Assembly: GCA_017311315.1 (NCBI GenBank)
Contig: CM029671.1
Span: forward strand, 22,752,565-22,816,564
Origin: Dendrocalamus latiflorus
Lineage: Eukaryota > Streptophyta > Magnoliopsida > Poales > Poaceae
Length of the DNA stretch: 64,000 nt
Direction: 5' to 3'
This document shows, piece by piece, positions 1 through 12,797 of the stretch. The notes below the pieces were generated by a model. That model did not search any database, was not told the origin of the DNA, and saw only the letters and a program-made list of their open reading frames with translations. The stretch's first letter is position 1, and the number at the start of each line of letters is the position of its first letter. The translations under genes were made by a program, and so were the position numbers.

Positions 1-141
1 CATCACCGCCGAGGCACACTACACATGCGATAATAACCATGTAAGTGAATTTCATGTATTGATAAAAATCACATTGCATATTTTATTTCACATATCGCTA
101 ACTTTCTCCATGCATGATGGTAAGCTATAGAGTGTTGCTAC

Positions 142-336
142 TTCTTCCGATGGATCGATGGTCTGGAGAGGTACGACAGGGCATTTATCAAGCAAAAATA
201 CATGCTTAACTATCTAGTGGTGCCCGAGAACTTCACCCATTGGAAACCTTACACCTCGGAGGACAAAGGAAAGGCCGAGATGGGGAAGACAAGGGAAAAG
301 GCGCCGATGGCCCTGTTGAACGGGAGGTTATTTTGA
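142..336 (+). pseudogene. Coding-like fragment, possibly GRF zinc-finger related
   Basis: A 64-codon open stretch without a clear start runs to a TGA at 334-336. It begins FFRWIDG, which resembles the core of plant GRF-type zinc fingers, and continues with a charged Lys/Glu-rich tail. No upstream zinc ligands or splice sites could be placed, so it is best read as a broken exon or transposon-borne scrap. The assignment rests on a short motif only. Confidence 0.25.
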
Positions 337-1537
337 ATTGGTACTAGCCTATACATGTCTTGAAAGTTGTGTACTAGGCGGCCATCACGAAGGCCAAAGC
401 CCATAGGGAAAATAAGGGAAAGGCACTATGGACCCAAATGCATATGACGTATGACTGCAAGCCTGACTTCTTTTCTATCCCCAGTATTTTCGATTATAAA
501 AGGCACATATGTATCTTAGCTGTAGTTTAGGTTGATGGTTTGTGCATATTGCCATTTATAGTGTATAAGTAGTGAGGCAACACATATGCACTTAACCAAA
601 CCCTACGTACCATGAAATTCGCACCTTTACTACTAAATGTTATGTCGAGCTTGAAATTCATAATTACTTAAACTAGAATCATGAATGCAACATGTGGCGC
701 ACGAGTCACATTCAAACGTTAATAGTTAGATATTATTTCAAAACTACTTAAAACACAAAATTACAAGATTTTTCAAAAAAAACTTATGTTTTTTATTATT
801 ATGAAAAAATAATATTAAAAGAAATGACGCTGGTGGGGATAAGGTCTCTATTGCCAATTGGACTACGACGGAGACTATGTTGCCAATTGGACTAGTGAAA
901 GAGTCCTACACACTGCCACACAGGACTTCATGTAGGATTGTCGCCAATTCGAATGGCAACATAATTCTGTCACTATTTCAAATGATGACATAGTTTTGTT
1001 TCTATATTTTTTAAGTGATAGTATATTTATGTAATATTGATTAAAGATAAATTGTTTTAAAAAATTCTAGCAAAAACGACATGTATCAGTTTCACTATGA
1101 GTTAGGATATGTACAATCATACATATCATCTACCTATAAGCCTATGCTATATAGAATTTTCGATGATGTGAAGGAGAAAGAAATAAGAGAGAGAAAGACG
1201 TTGTCTAGTATTTAACATACGGTCTTATAGACAGCTTTCTATTATTTATATTATTGTATAGATAACTATATGAATAATCTATTAATTGTATGAGACCATT
1301 GCAGATAACTATGTGGATTTTATTTGTGGTACGTTATTTTCAGCATTTCAACCTGCGTTTTGCTTCAGTTTCTTTTAGCAATCACTATTCATTAGATAAA
1401 TAAGTCACAACCAACAGACATAAGCTATAACAAAAAAAAAGGGTGTTAGTTTTTGTCTATAGATAATATGAATGTGTACTACAGACACACCCTATCTATA
1501 TATGGTACATGCCCTTAACTATGGGAGATTTGGTGGG
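337..1537. other. AT-rich intergenic stretch
   Basis: I see no credible gene or bounded element here. The sequence is AT-rich with short A/T runs. Confidence 0.5.
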
Positions 1538-1540
1538 TTA

Positions 1541-1942
1541 GAGCAACTCCAGCAGTAGCCCTCAAAACAGGACCCCTATTTTTTTATTTGAGTGCTCTCC
1601 CTACTTTTGAGGGCTCTATTTTTTAGGCTACACTCCAGCAGGACCCCTCAAAACAGGACCCTCAAATTCATTCTTAGAGGGGATGATACATAGGACCCAC
1701 CCTCATCCTCATCCTACTTTTGAGGGCTGAGGGGCAAAAAACTCACTCCAGCAGGGCCCCTACTTGAGCCCTCAAAAGTAGGGGCTCCCTCCAGACCCCC
1801 TAGGAATGAGGGCTCGAGGGGGAGATTTGAGGGCCCCCTATTTTTGAGGGCTCAAGTAGGGGCTCTGCTGGAGTGAGTTTTTTGCCCCTCGGCCCTCAAA
1901 AGTAGGATGAGGGCTCAAGTAGGGGCCCTGCTGGAGATGCTC
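1541..1942. mobile_element. Tourist-type (PIF/Harbinger) MITE
   Basis: The element is 402 bp and flanked by the 3-bp direct repeat TTA (1538-1540 and 1943-1945). Its ends are GAGCAACTCCAGCAG and CTGCTGGAGATGCTC, a near-perfect terminal inverted repeat. The interior is made of repeated, partly palindromic blocks around CCCTCAAAA/TTTTGAGGG, so most of it can fold on itself. It has no coding capacity. TTA target duplications and these termini are typical of PIF/Harbinger MITEs in grasses. Confidence 0.9.
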
Positions 1943-2134
1943 TTAATCGGGCGATTAGCTCGGAGAAGCTACACGGAACAGAACATACGTGGTTGCGGTC
2001 CACCATGGGCTATCATCCACCAACGGAAGGAAGAGTGAGAGATTGGAGAGAAAAGGTAGTGGACGTAGTCGCGGTCCACCATAGATGATTTTCTTTTTCT
2101 TCCTTTTTATGGGTTTTGGAGGGGTTTGGTTGGG

Positions 2135-2455
2135 GTAAAATTTTTGCTTTTTAGTCCAAAATTTAAAAGTTTTTACATATGGACCCCTGGAGAAAAGATT
2201 TGCAAAATGGACCCCTAGCACGGCGCCAACTCACATGGCGCCTATGGTACACGACACGGCGCCATATTCTTTGGCGCCGTAAATGGACACGTAGGATCCA
2301 CGGTGGCACAACACGGCGCCAAAGCACATGGCGCCGTGACATTCATAAACGGCGCTAACGTTCGTGGCGCCGTTTCCTGGGACTTAACACCGAGCGCAGC
2401 CCCCGGCCCCCCACCACCCCTCAGTGCTCTGTTTGAACAGACCGAACAGAGAGCA
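2135..2455. repeat. MULE left terminal inverted repeat
   Basis: About 320 bp pair in inverted orientation with 4863-5181 and differ by few substitutions. The TIR carries repeated GGCGCC palindromes spaced through its middle. Confidence 0.88.
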
Positions 2456-2825
2456 GCCTCCGCCGCCGCCCCTCTCTCCCCTCCCCAAATACATCCCAAT
2501 CCAACGAATTTTCTTGCGATTTTGCTTCCAAACCGAGAAAGCAAGGTGAGCTCCCTCTCCTCCTTTGATTTGTTGCAGTAGATATGGATTATTTGAGGTA
2601 CATTTCGTAGGGCAAAAGTTGAAACCCTAGATGAAATTAGTTGGATTTGGCTCGGTTTTAGGTTCGATTCGCAATAGATATGCGTAATGTATTAGCAATA
2701 ATGTGTATAGATCCGTTTCTAGGGTTGAAATTAGTTGGATTAGGGTTTGATTTGGGTAACTAGCTAACCTAGGGTTAGAAACGAGAAAAATTATAAATCT
2801 TATTCATTTCGCATTTTAGGTTGTC

Positions 2826-3365
2826 ATGGGCTTCACTCGTTTGCCACCTCCATCCGGTGTTCCTGTGCCGATGTGTTATTGCGGCGATCCTTGCAAAGTG
2901 GAAAGGTCGGATGATCCGGATACATATAGGCAGAGATACTGGATGTGCGCCAACTGGGCGTTCGATCCGCCACGTGCCGCCGTTGTCCTCGGCAAGATGG
3001 TATGTTGTATTGTCGATTCATCGAATTGGTATTAATTCTGTTGGTTTAACGAATGCGTACATTTGCAGGAGCCTCCACCGCTTTGTGATTTTGAGCAGTG
3101 GATCGACACTGCGATCGCTGAGGATGACAAAAAATATCTTGACGCGAATAAGAAGTGGGATGAAGAACGAAAGGAGAGGTGGGAAAGGGAGAAGAAACAG
3201 GAGGAGGCCGCGAGGGAACACCGTGAGGAGGAGCGTAGGAGGGCCGCGGCAAAGCGCAAGGGAGAAAGGCAGAAGAAGTTAGAGAGAGCGCGGCGTGCCA
3301 AGGCAGCCCTTGAGCAGTACCCTGATGCTCAGAGAAAGGGGAAGTGGCCTCGATGCACTCAGTAG
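2826..3365 (+). CDS. MULE-borne zinc-binding-like protein with charged coiled-coil tail, 2 exons
   Basis: Exons 2826-2999 and 3069-3365 join in phase across a GT-AG intron (donor GTATGT, acceptor TTTGCAG) to give 156 residues ending in TAG. The N-terminal part has a cysteine-rich patch (CYCGDPC near residue 17, then YWMCANW) that could bind metal. It is followed by PPPLCDFEQWID and a long Lys/Glu/Arg-rich helix, then the terminal motif KGKWPRC. Proteins of this layout are common in grasses, often inside or next to MULEs; their function is not known to me. The frame is intact, unlike the transposase in the same element. Start chosen at the first ATG, just after a possible 5' UTR intron acceptor. 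It may be a captured host gene or an accessory element gene. Confidence 0.7.
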
Positions 3366-3559
3366 ATTATTTTAATGTTTGATGTATGCGGACGTATATA
3401 TTTTCTAAAAATTTATAAACTATGTATGTGGACGTATGCACTCAGTATGTTATTCTGGGCTGTGCTTATTCATTTGGTGAATGTCAATTAGTATTATTTG
3501 TGCGGATGCGGATGGAACGAAACAACTATAGCTTGCAGTTTTAATGCAAGTGCAGTAAT

Positions 3560-3714
3560 CACGGCGCCAAACACTCTGGTGCCGAGATATTGAAATACGG
3601 CGCGCAAAACTTTGGCGCCACATCCCGGCGCCAAAGTTACTGGCGCCACATCCCGGCGCCAAAGTTACTGGCGCCGTTTTTCAATATCTCGGCGCCAGAG
3701 TGTTTGGCGCCGTG
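3560..3714. repeat. GGCGCC-rich hairpin inside the MULE
   Basis: Arms starting CACGGCGCCA and ending TGGCGCCGTG are inverted copies that also share the ATATTGAAA/TTCAATATC block. The centre holds two direct copies of a CCCGGCGCCAAAGTTACTGG block. The GGCGCC spacing resembles that of the element's TIRs, suggesting the hairpin was derived from TIR-type sequence. Confidence 0.7.
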
Positions 3715-3875
3715 CTACGAAAACCTACAGAAAAAACAGTAAAGAGCTGTCTGTTTCTGCATATACAAAACACATGCACATATACAAAATACATACATTC
3801 ACATATAAAACACATACGCATAACTGAATAAAGTCTAGATGCATACATTTTACATATATATATATATATCTCAAA

Positions 3876-3946
3876 TCATACATACATACATACATACATA
3901 CATACATACATACATACATACATACATACATACATACATACATACA

Positions 3947-3976
<30 letters not shown>
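3876..3976. repeat. (CATA)n microsatellite
   Basis: About 25 uninterrupted tetranucleotide units. The apparent Met-Tyr-Val-Cys repeat proteins read from it are artefacts. Confidence 0.95.
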
Positions 3977-3979
<3 letters not shown>

Positions 3980-4029
3980 GCACACATACATCGTCATGCA
4001 CACATATAAAATACACATACACATACACA

Positions 4030-4862
4030 CAACTCTCATCATCATGGGTTGGAGGACGCAGTATGGGAATCATCGTGAGCTTGCCGCGGTGCTCTCTGTC
4101 GTAGAACTCGTCTACCAGCCGGTACCTCGCCATCCTGTGCATTCAAAATTACGTTAGTGAGAAAAATAACAAAATATCTAAAAATTATGCTCTCTAGACC
4201 TAACGATGCTAACCTGAGTGGAACGACGTTGACACGTCCGTGAATTGTGACCCAATAGACCACACATACCGCAGTGTGTCTCCTGTGGGTCCTCAACGAA
4301 GGGATTTGCCCTACCCCTCTTGGTGCGACCAGGTATCCGATCCATGTCCATCTTGTACCTTGACCGCTTCCTGCTGCCCCTCTTGTGCCAACGTAACCTC
4401 GCGTCCGCTATGTACCTGAGACCCGAGTAAAGTGGCCACTCGCTTTCATCACGATATGGCTCGAACCGTGGGGCTCATGTCCTCACCAACGCATCCACGC
4501 TGAATAGTCTCGGGATTTTGGTCTCAACATCGACATTCCGGGCCCTACATGCGGTCACCATGTGGGAGCATGGAAAATGGAACTTGTCGGGAACACCGCA
4601 TGTGCATGTGAAGGATGTAATCACGACCTTATGCTTTCGGGCCTCTCGGAGCTCTCCATTCTCGGTTGTCCCTCCACCCTCAACAACCTCATACGTGCCC
4701 ATCACATGGTCAAAACAGTGGTACTCCTGTTCATTGGCTTGCATATTCGCTTTGGTAATGAAGCCGTGAGGACGCGGTGGCCAACGTGCATGTGCCTTTA
4801 ACATGTCTGAGGCTTCCCGGTGCCGGTTGACAAACCATGCAACACACTTGTAGCAACACACT
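4030..4862 (-). pseudogene. MULE transposase C-terminus (SWIM and zinc knuckle), broken
   Basis: The minus strand encodes the C-terminal part of a MURA/FAR1-like transposase. A SWIM zinc finger is visible as CTCG followed by HFPCSHM and ACRARNVD. Downstream, after FEPYRDESEWPLYSG, is a CCHC knuckle with CGMCGLLGHNSRTC. The reading frame is interrupted at about 4472-4477 by a TGA just after DALVRT, where family members usually have Trp. An exon ends at 4214 (CAG/GTTAGC), and a further exon starts at 4134 with MARYRLVDEFYD. The N-terminal DDE part is missing; the frame runs instead straight into the right TIR at about 4863, near a short direct repeat (ACACACTTG), as expected for an internal deletion. 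Confidence 0.8.
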
Positions 4863-5181
4863 TGCTCTCTGCTCGGTCTGTTCAAACAGAGGAGTGGAGT
4901 GAGGGGGCCGGGGGCTGCGCTAGGTGTTAAGTCCCAGGAAACGGCGCCACGAACGTTAGCGCCGTTTATGAATGTCACGGCGCCATGTGCTTTGGCGCCG
5001 TGTTGTGCCACCGTGGATCCTACGTGTCCATTTACGGCGCCAAAGAATATGGCGCCGTGTCGTGTACCCTGGGCGCCATGTGAGTTGGCGCCGTGCTAGG
5101 GGTCTATTTTTGCAAATCTTTTCTCCAGGGGTCCATATGTAAAAAACTTTTAAATTTTGGACTAAAAAGCAAAAATTTTAC
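4863..5181. repeat. MULE right terminal inverted repeat
   Basis: Inverted partner of 2135-2455, ending GCAAAAATTTTAC against the TTGGTTGGG duplication. Confidence 0.88.
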
Positions 5182-5250
5182 TTGGTTGGGTGGGAAAAGC
5201 GTGTGGGTACAGACCACATGCCACTGACGTGAGCCCCAGATATTCTTAAG

Positions 5251-6256
<1,006 letters not shown>

Positions 6257-6260
<4 letters not shown>

Positions 6261-6631
6261 GAAAAATATCTTTTACACCCGGGTGTAATTACACCCACCT
6301 CTAATATACCACCTAAATGAACTTAAAATACTTCTTTATCACTTTAGGTATACTCGTATACTAATTATAGGATACTCCAATGTGAACCACACGAAAAAAA
6401 TTACAAGGGAGATAATAGTTTTAAGCATATTTTGTAAATATCTTCATATACACACATAAAAAGGAGTATGTCTAAAAAATGTACATACCACCTCTGAAAA
6501 ATTATTCATACCACCTAGATGGTCTTAAATACTTGTATACTACACGTACATACCATCTATTACGCGAGATACTCCCTATGTTGTGAGATACGATATAGGG
6601 TGTAATTACACCAGGGAGTAGAAAAGAGGCT
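6257..6631. mobile_element. Micron-like element A, copy 2, inverted
   Basis: This is the same family as 5364-5737 in opposite orientation, with many substitutions along its length but the same termini (ACACCCGGGTGTAATTACAC). Non-coding. Confidence 0.75.
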
Positions 6632-6632
6632 T

Positions 6633-7770
<1,138 letters not shown>

Positions 7771-7773
7771 TTA

Positions 7774-8127
7774 GAGTGTGTTTGGTTGAGTTGTGGCTTT
7801 TGAAAAAGCTGCTGTGAGTTGTGGGCTATGAAAAAACTGCTGTAGGTTGTGGGCTGTGGAAAAGTTGTAAACTGTTTGGTTCAAACAAGTATAAAACTTA
7901 CCTCCTATCTCTATTTTCCTTGAAACAACTGTGAAACAGCTCTCTATTTTCACCATTTCAAAAAACAGAAAGCCAAAAGCCAAAAGCAGGGTCCAAGGTG
8001 CTTTCAAAACTGTACTATCCAAAAGTAGATGCTTCTGAAAAAGCAGCTTCTGGTTTCCACCTCTTTGGTTAGCTTTTGATTTTTTGGAAGCAAAAACAGC
8101 TTCCAAAAGCTAAAACCAAAAGCTCCC
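7774..8127. mobile_element. Tourist-like MITE
   Basis: A 354-bp element is flanked by TTA at 7771-7773 and 8128-8130. Its ends are GAGTGTGTTTGGTT and, on the opposite strand, GGGAGCTTTTGGTTTT. The interior has inverted blocks rich in AAAAGC/GCTTTT. The 111-codon minus-strand frame across it is a by-product of the repeat. Confidence 0.75.
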
Positions 8128-8130
8128 TTA

Positions 8131-10131
8131 GTCTGTCTGCAGGGATGGGAATGGCGTCAAAATCCATGTCCGTAGGCCGTATTCTCAGGGGCCAAACAAG
8201 TGGAACCCCCGAAGTATATATGTTTGAAGGGGTTGGATTGGATGTGCAGAACTTTTAGTTGTGGAGGGTGATTTTGGAAAATTAGGACTGACCGGTCGTT
8301 TCAATGAAAACTCCATTGGCACTTGGCAGTAAGCTAGTCACTCCCGTAAAAGAAAGCTAGCCACTCTGTCTAATTGCAGGGTAGAAAAATATCGGGAAAA
8401 AGCTCCGCACGATTAAGTAATTATAAATTTCAAAACTATACCATACTTAGGTACCAAACTTGTCCTCGCAAAAAAAGAAAAAAAACACCAAACCAGTAAT
8501 AAAGTATGTCAAATCAAGTATGGAAAATTCAACTAATAAAAATATGCACATATGGTTCTCAAAAAAGAAAGTGTGCACATATGGACTGCTATCTATAGAT
8601 CTAGAGAATTTTGTGGTCCACACTTTTAGTCCATATAAAAAAAAACCCTATCTTGTCTACACATTGCAGTCCATTCACAAACGCCTTCATCAAAAGTTGG
8701 TCCAACCTAATTAACATATCATTTGGGTAGCCTGATGGCCTCTGCACCCTCTCACAGGCAGAGGCCTAAACATCAACAAAAGATTGGCAAGCCAAGCCAT
8801 ACACGATACATTAGTCTATTGCACACTCCCTTAATTATTTGCCCACATGGCCTAAGCAATGACCAAAGATGATGATGGCTTGTATTGGTGTGCTCTGTAG
8901 TTTGTCCCTTCTCAAATCAGTCACTAGGTCGCCCTTTTTCTTGTGATAGTCTTTTGATGGGCCCACTTTCCTTTTCCTTTTTCTCTAGAGGCTTAAGCTA
9001 GATCTTAGCATGCCTAACTTAATGTGTACAATTGACAAATTATGGATGGCTGATGAAGAAAATATCTCTCCTTGTGGTTTTACATGTTGCAATTAGGCTC
9101 ACATGGCAAAGAAGTGGATTAGATTTGGGATTTTTTGGGCTATCCACAAATTATTTTTGTTTGTTTTATGGAAAATGTAACTTTGGGACAAAGGATGGTC
9201 TCTCATCTTGTTCTTGAAAAAGAGAACATTCTTTTGTCCTCTTCACTCTTTTGAACCTTTTTCATAGACAGCGCATCCTTCTCTTCTTTTCAGTTCTTTT
9301 CTTCAGTAGTTTTCTGAGCCCATGTTTGGTTGTCTTTTCTTTTGCTTTGCTCATCAAAGTCACTCTTTTCACTTGTTGCACATTTTTTATTTTTTGCCTC
9401 ATGTGTAAGACGCCCTTTAATTCGTTTATCGTTTCTTTGCTAACTCAGCTGTTAATCTCAATTTCACAATTACTATGTCTTGGCGACAGAAACAAATGCG
9501 CAAGTTGTAAATTGACACAAGTTGAACGCTATCTTGACAGTCTCTCTCATACACAAATGCAACTGCTCGATCTCTATGAGCTCAGAGATCACAAGTTTAC
9601 AGCTTTGCAACCCTTCAATTAATTTATAGCAAATTTGCAGCTGTGGTAATTTCTCCATAAGAAATAGATGTACGAGCTTGATGACTGTTCATATTGATTT
9701 CTACTTTTAGTTTTTGTTGGAAGAAATTATAGGCTGATATGAACACACGGCTTTCTGAATTGGTTTCTCCACTTTTTTCGCTTCCGTCTCGCTTTGGGAA
9801 TAAAGCAAGTGGACACGGACGCATCACACACTCCACTCCTCTTGCTTCCGTCTTGCGTACGCATCTCTTCCTCACTTTCCCCACCGCTCGTCCACTCAGC
9901 ATCACACACTACTAATCAGCCGTAGCAAAAAAGACATGAGCCGGCCAATATAAACACCCCTGAACTTACTTTAACTATCAGATTTGCTTACATGAGTTCC
10001 TTAGTCTAAAAACATTTGCTTACGCGCTAAAACGATTGATTTTACTGATCTCCTCCAAAACCATTAAATGAAAATAGTGCCCGTTACGTTGCACAACACA
10101 ACAAATCTCTCCATAAACATTCTTGAAATCT
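8131..10131. other. Intergenic, no gene seen
   Basis: AT-rich, with T/C-rich stretches that open a Phe/Leu-rich chance frame at 9251-9622. There are no splice sites or domain signatures I can defend. Confidence 0.45.
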
Positions 10132-10388
10132 AGGGGTGATCGGTTGGGCTTCAGCTTTTAACTTTCGGTTTATTTTTCACTATTCATAAATTTCATCTTT
10201 TTCTGAACTTTTGGCTTTTTGTTGAGACTTTTTGCCGGTTCTTTTTTTCTGTATTTGTTTGTATTATATGTAATAGGCTAACATATTTTTTAATTTTTTT
10301 AAATTTAATTATGCTGAATAAGTCTCTGTCAGATATAGTGCTTTTCAGCCATAAGCCACTAAAAATAAGCCCAAATGATCACAAACCG
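10132..10388. mobile_element. MITE of the GATCGGTT family, copy 1
   Basis: It has inverted ends GGTGATCGGTTGGGCTT and, at the right, AAGCCCAAATGATCAC. The interior matches two other copies at 10732-11004 and 54446-54697 over long stretches (for example TTTTTCACTATTCATAA and TTTAATTATGCT). Non-coding. Confidence 0.75.
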
Positions 10389-10731
10389 CCTTTGTCCGTT
10401 TCAACCTTCAAGGACAGTAATTAGTCAATAAGATATCAGGGTGGTGACTATTTAATAATTGGATTGATGGGGACGTAATAGTTAATATTTTCTTGTATCA
10501 CTAGACTAGTTAAAGCCTTAAAGGTCACGTACGCGTCTCCTTCTCTATATTAATAATCATATTCTACTGCCTTGTCATTTGTTTAGTTAGAGACTAATGG
10601 TACAATGATTCCCCTTAAAATATGGTTACCAATTCCACTAGCTAGCCTCTAATTTTCATTGCTTGGATCCGCACCCGAGAAATACCGGATTCTTTCCAAT
10701 ATACTGTCCGGCTCAAATATATAGCTAGGAC

Positions 10732-11004
10732 GGCCCTGATCAATATGGCTTCAGCTTATTTTTGCACTATTTATAAATTTCGTCTTTTTCTGAACTTTTG
10801 ACTTTTTTTGAGTTTTTTTACCGGTTCTTTTTTTCCTCGTATTTGTTTACATTATACGTGATGGGCTAATATGTTTTTTCTATTTTTAAATTTTTTAAAT
10901 TTAATTATGGTAAATAAGCCTCTGTCAGCTACAGTACTTTTTTCAGCCAGCTACAGTGTTTTCAGCCATAAGCCATGAGGCTTTCAGCCGAACCGATCAC
11001 CACC
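10732..11004. mobile_element. MITE of the GATCGGTT family, copy 2
   Basis: It ends in AGCCGAACCGATCACCACC followed by TTA, as in copy 3. The left end begins GGCCCT but is not preceded by TTA, so this end is altered. The interior repeats the sequence of copy 1, only about 0.35 kb away. Confidence 0.75.
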
Positions 11005-11602
11005 TTAATTTAAGCGGTGTTTGTCGGATCGAAAATTAACGTCGAAGATCTAGTGTTTCAAATTAAATTTTCTATTGAATTTCGTTATCAGCTAATTCAT
11101 TTCAAAATTTGAAGTTTAGATCATGTAGTGGCGCTCAAACTCGACCAATTAAATACTTGTCCGTTTTAAACTGCGATGCAGAGGAGGATACAAATCCAGA
11201 TCGGCGTCGCTATAATATTTTTTAAGAAATTTATTTTACGGCTCTGAGTTGTTAATTTATCTGGAAGATTAGATAAATGTTGACCTAGGCATGGATTGAT
11301 TCCTTCTGTTTTGATATTTATTTTCCAGCTAAGTGAATAGTTTAGTCCAAATCGCTGACTACATTCACGCGTTATTCGATCTTTTTGGAACTCAGCAAAC
11401 TTTTACTCTCTTGAACTCTGTTCCAAACAGCTTTTATCTTTTAGAAATTGGTTTTTGAACAGAGTAATTTTTAAGGTGATTTCTATAAACTATTTGGAGT
11501 CGCTTTGAACGAGGGCCTCTCGATGCGAGTGTCCTTTACTCTTTTAATCTTTCTTGCAATCAGCCAAAAGCTAAAACCCACGACACTTTTTACACATGAC
11601 CT
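11005..11602. other. Intergenic, no gene seen
   Basis: No coding region or bounded element was recognised. Confidence 0.45.
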
Positions 11603-11779
11603 TAAAGCATCTCCAATGGTTCTAGCTAGTAACTAACTATAAGACCTCCACATCATTTATATAGTACACACTAAAGCTAGCATTCTAAAGAACTATATAT
11701 AAGGATAGCTATTTGATGCTTACATGCACACACAGAATTTATAGAGGTTGTCTCGTTTGGCGTTATAGACTAGTGCTTA

Positions 11780-12326
11780 GAGCATCTCCAACAGTATGAG
11801 CTAGTTACTAGCTCTAAGACAACTTCTCCAATAGTACTAACTTTTAGCACATAGCTCATAACATAAATAGCCTCACACGACACTCTCACATAATCTTGGA
11901 ATGTGTGTATGAGACTAGCTCTTGATCAAGAGATAGCTTTTCTCTCTCTTCTATTAAAATATGAAATAATATGCTTAGAGCTAGCTCATAAGAGCACTCC
12001 CAATGCAGAAACTATGGATGGTTTCTATGGCATTAAATAAGGTGCCAAGTAAGCAAAATGCTGATGTGTCATTGGAGTTAAGGAGGAGAGATAAGGAAAT
12101 GATTTCTTATATAGAAACCATGTCTACACAAGAACCAAGATAGAAAGAGCTGTGATAGGTAGATGATATGAGAGAGAAGATATATGATTGGATGAAAATT
12201 TTATTTGTTGAAACTATCCATTGAGAGTATAGTTTCCATGGGTAGTGTCTATATTAATTGGCAAGTATAGAAACTACTTTATAGTTTCTGCATTAGGAGT
12301 GCCCTAAGTCACTATTGGAGATGCTC
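11780..12326. mobile_element. Middle Tourist-type MITE of the nest
   Basis: Its ends are GAGCATCTCCAACAGT and, at the right, ATTGGAGATGCTC, with TTA on each side (11777-11779 and 12327-12329). It contains the inner element 11992-12304. Confidence 0.85.
11992..12304. mobile_element. Inner Tourist-type MITE of the nest
   Basis: A 313-bp element is flanked by TAA (11989-11991 and 12305-12307). Its termini are GAGCACTCCCAATGCAGAAA and TTTCTGCATTAGGAGTGCCC, an inverted repeat of about 24 bp with few mismatches. Confidence 0.9.
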
Positions 12327-12556
12327 TTAAGGAAGAGCTGGCTTGGTTTTTTTTGCATACTCTCTTTCCTCCACATAGGATATATGCTGATGTGTACATG
12401 CATATAGCTAGCTGACTCAGACCATTGGAGATGCCCTAAAATCAAATGAACTCATGAAGTTGGCACAGGCATTTTAGACATTATCCTCACCCGCGTCGCT
12501 AGTTGCCTTTTAGACTTTTGTTCGGCAGTTCTACCTTCATTTTGCACAAAACAAAG

Positions 12557-12797
12557 GGTCTGTTTGATATGGCTTTTGAAACCAGTTTTTAATTTTTGCT
12601 ACAGTGCCTAATTTTCAAATGGAGTATTTTTTAAGATGGGATCTAAAAGTTAATTGTAGTACACATTAAAAACCCAACATCTGTACCATCCAAAATGACA
12701 AGCGAGTATTTCTCTTCGTAATCTCTATCGCAAACAGCTAAAAATCAAAAATTTTAGTTACAAGCCATAAGCCACGTACAATCATATCAAACAGGCC
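12557..12797. mobile_element. Probable MITE, GGCCTGTTTGATATG ends
   Basis: Inverted ends GGTCTGTTTGATATGGC and CATATCAAACAGGCC enclose about 240 bp of non-coding sequence. I could not read a clear target duplication. Confidence 0.55.

Larger units (their letters stand above)
2135..5181. mobile_element. Mutator-like element (MULE), internally rearranged
   Basis: A 3047-bp element is flanked by an exact 9-bp duplication TTGGTTGGG (2126-2134 and 5182-5190), the Mutator signature. It has long terminal inverted repeats of about 320 bp starting GTAAAATTTTTGC. Reading inward from the left is an intact two-exon plus-strand gene (2826-3365). Reading inward from the right is a minus-strand transposase C-terminus (4030-4862) fused directly to the TIR. 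A hairpin block and a (CATA)n tract lie between. The catalytic part of the transposase is absent, so the element is non-autonomous. Confidence 0.92.
11606..12436. mobile_element. Outer Tourist-type MITE of a three-deep nest
   Basis: Its ends are AGCATCTCCAATGGT and ACCATTGGAGATGCCC, with TAA on each side (11603-11605 and 12437-12439). It contains the middle element 11780-12326. With that insertion removed, the outer element is about 280 bp. Confidence 0.8.

Noticed and set aside
3725..4142. Minus-strand Met-Tyr-Val-Cys repeat proteins
   Set aside because: Translation of the (CATA)n microsatellite.
7771..8106. 111-codon minus-strand frame
   Set aside because: Lies wholly within a TTA-flanked MITE.
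9251..9622. 123-codon Phe/Leu-rich frame that could suggest a membrane protein
   Set aside because: T/C-rich composition accounts for it, with no splice sites, no homology pattern and a poor start context.
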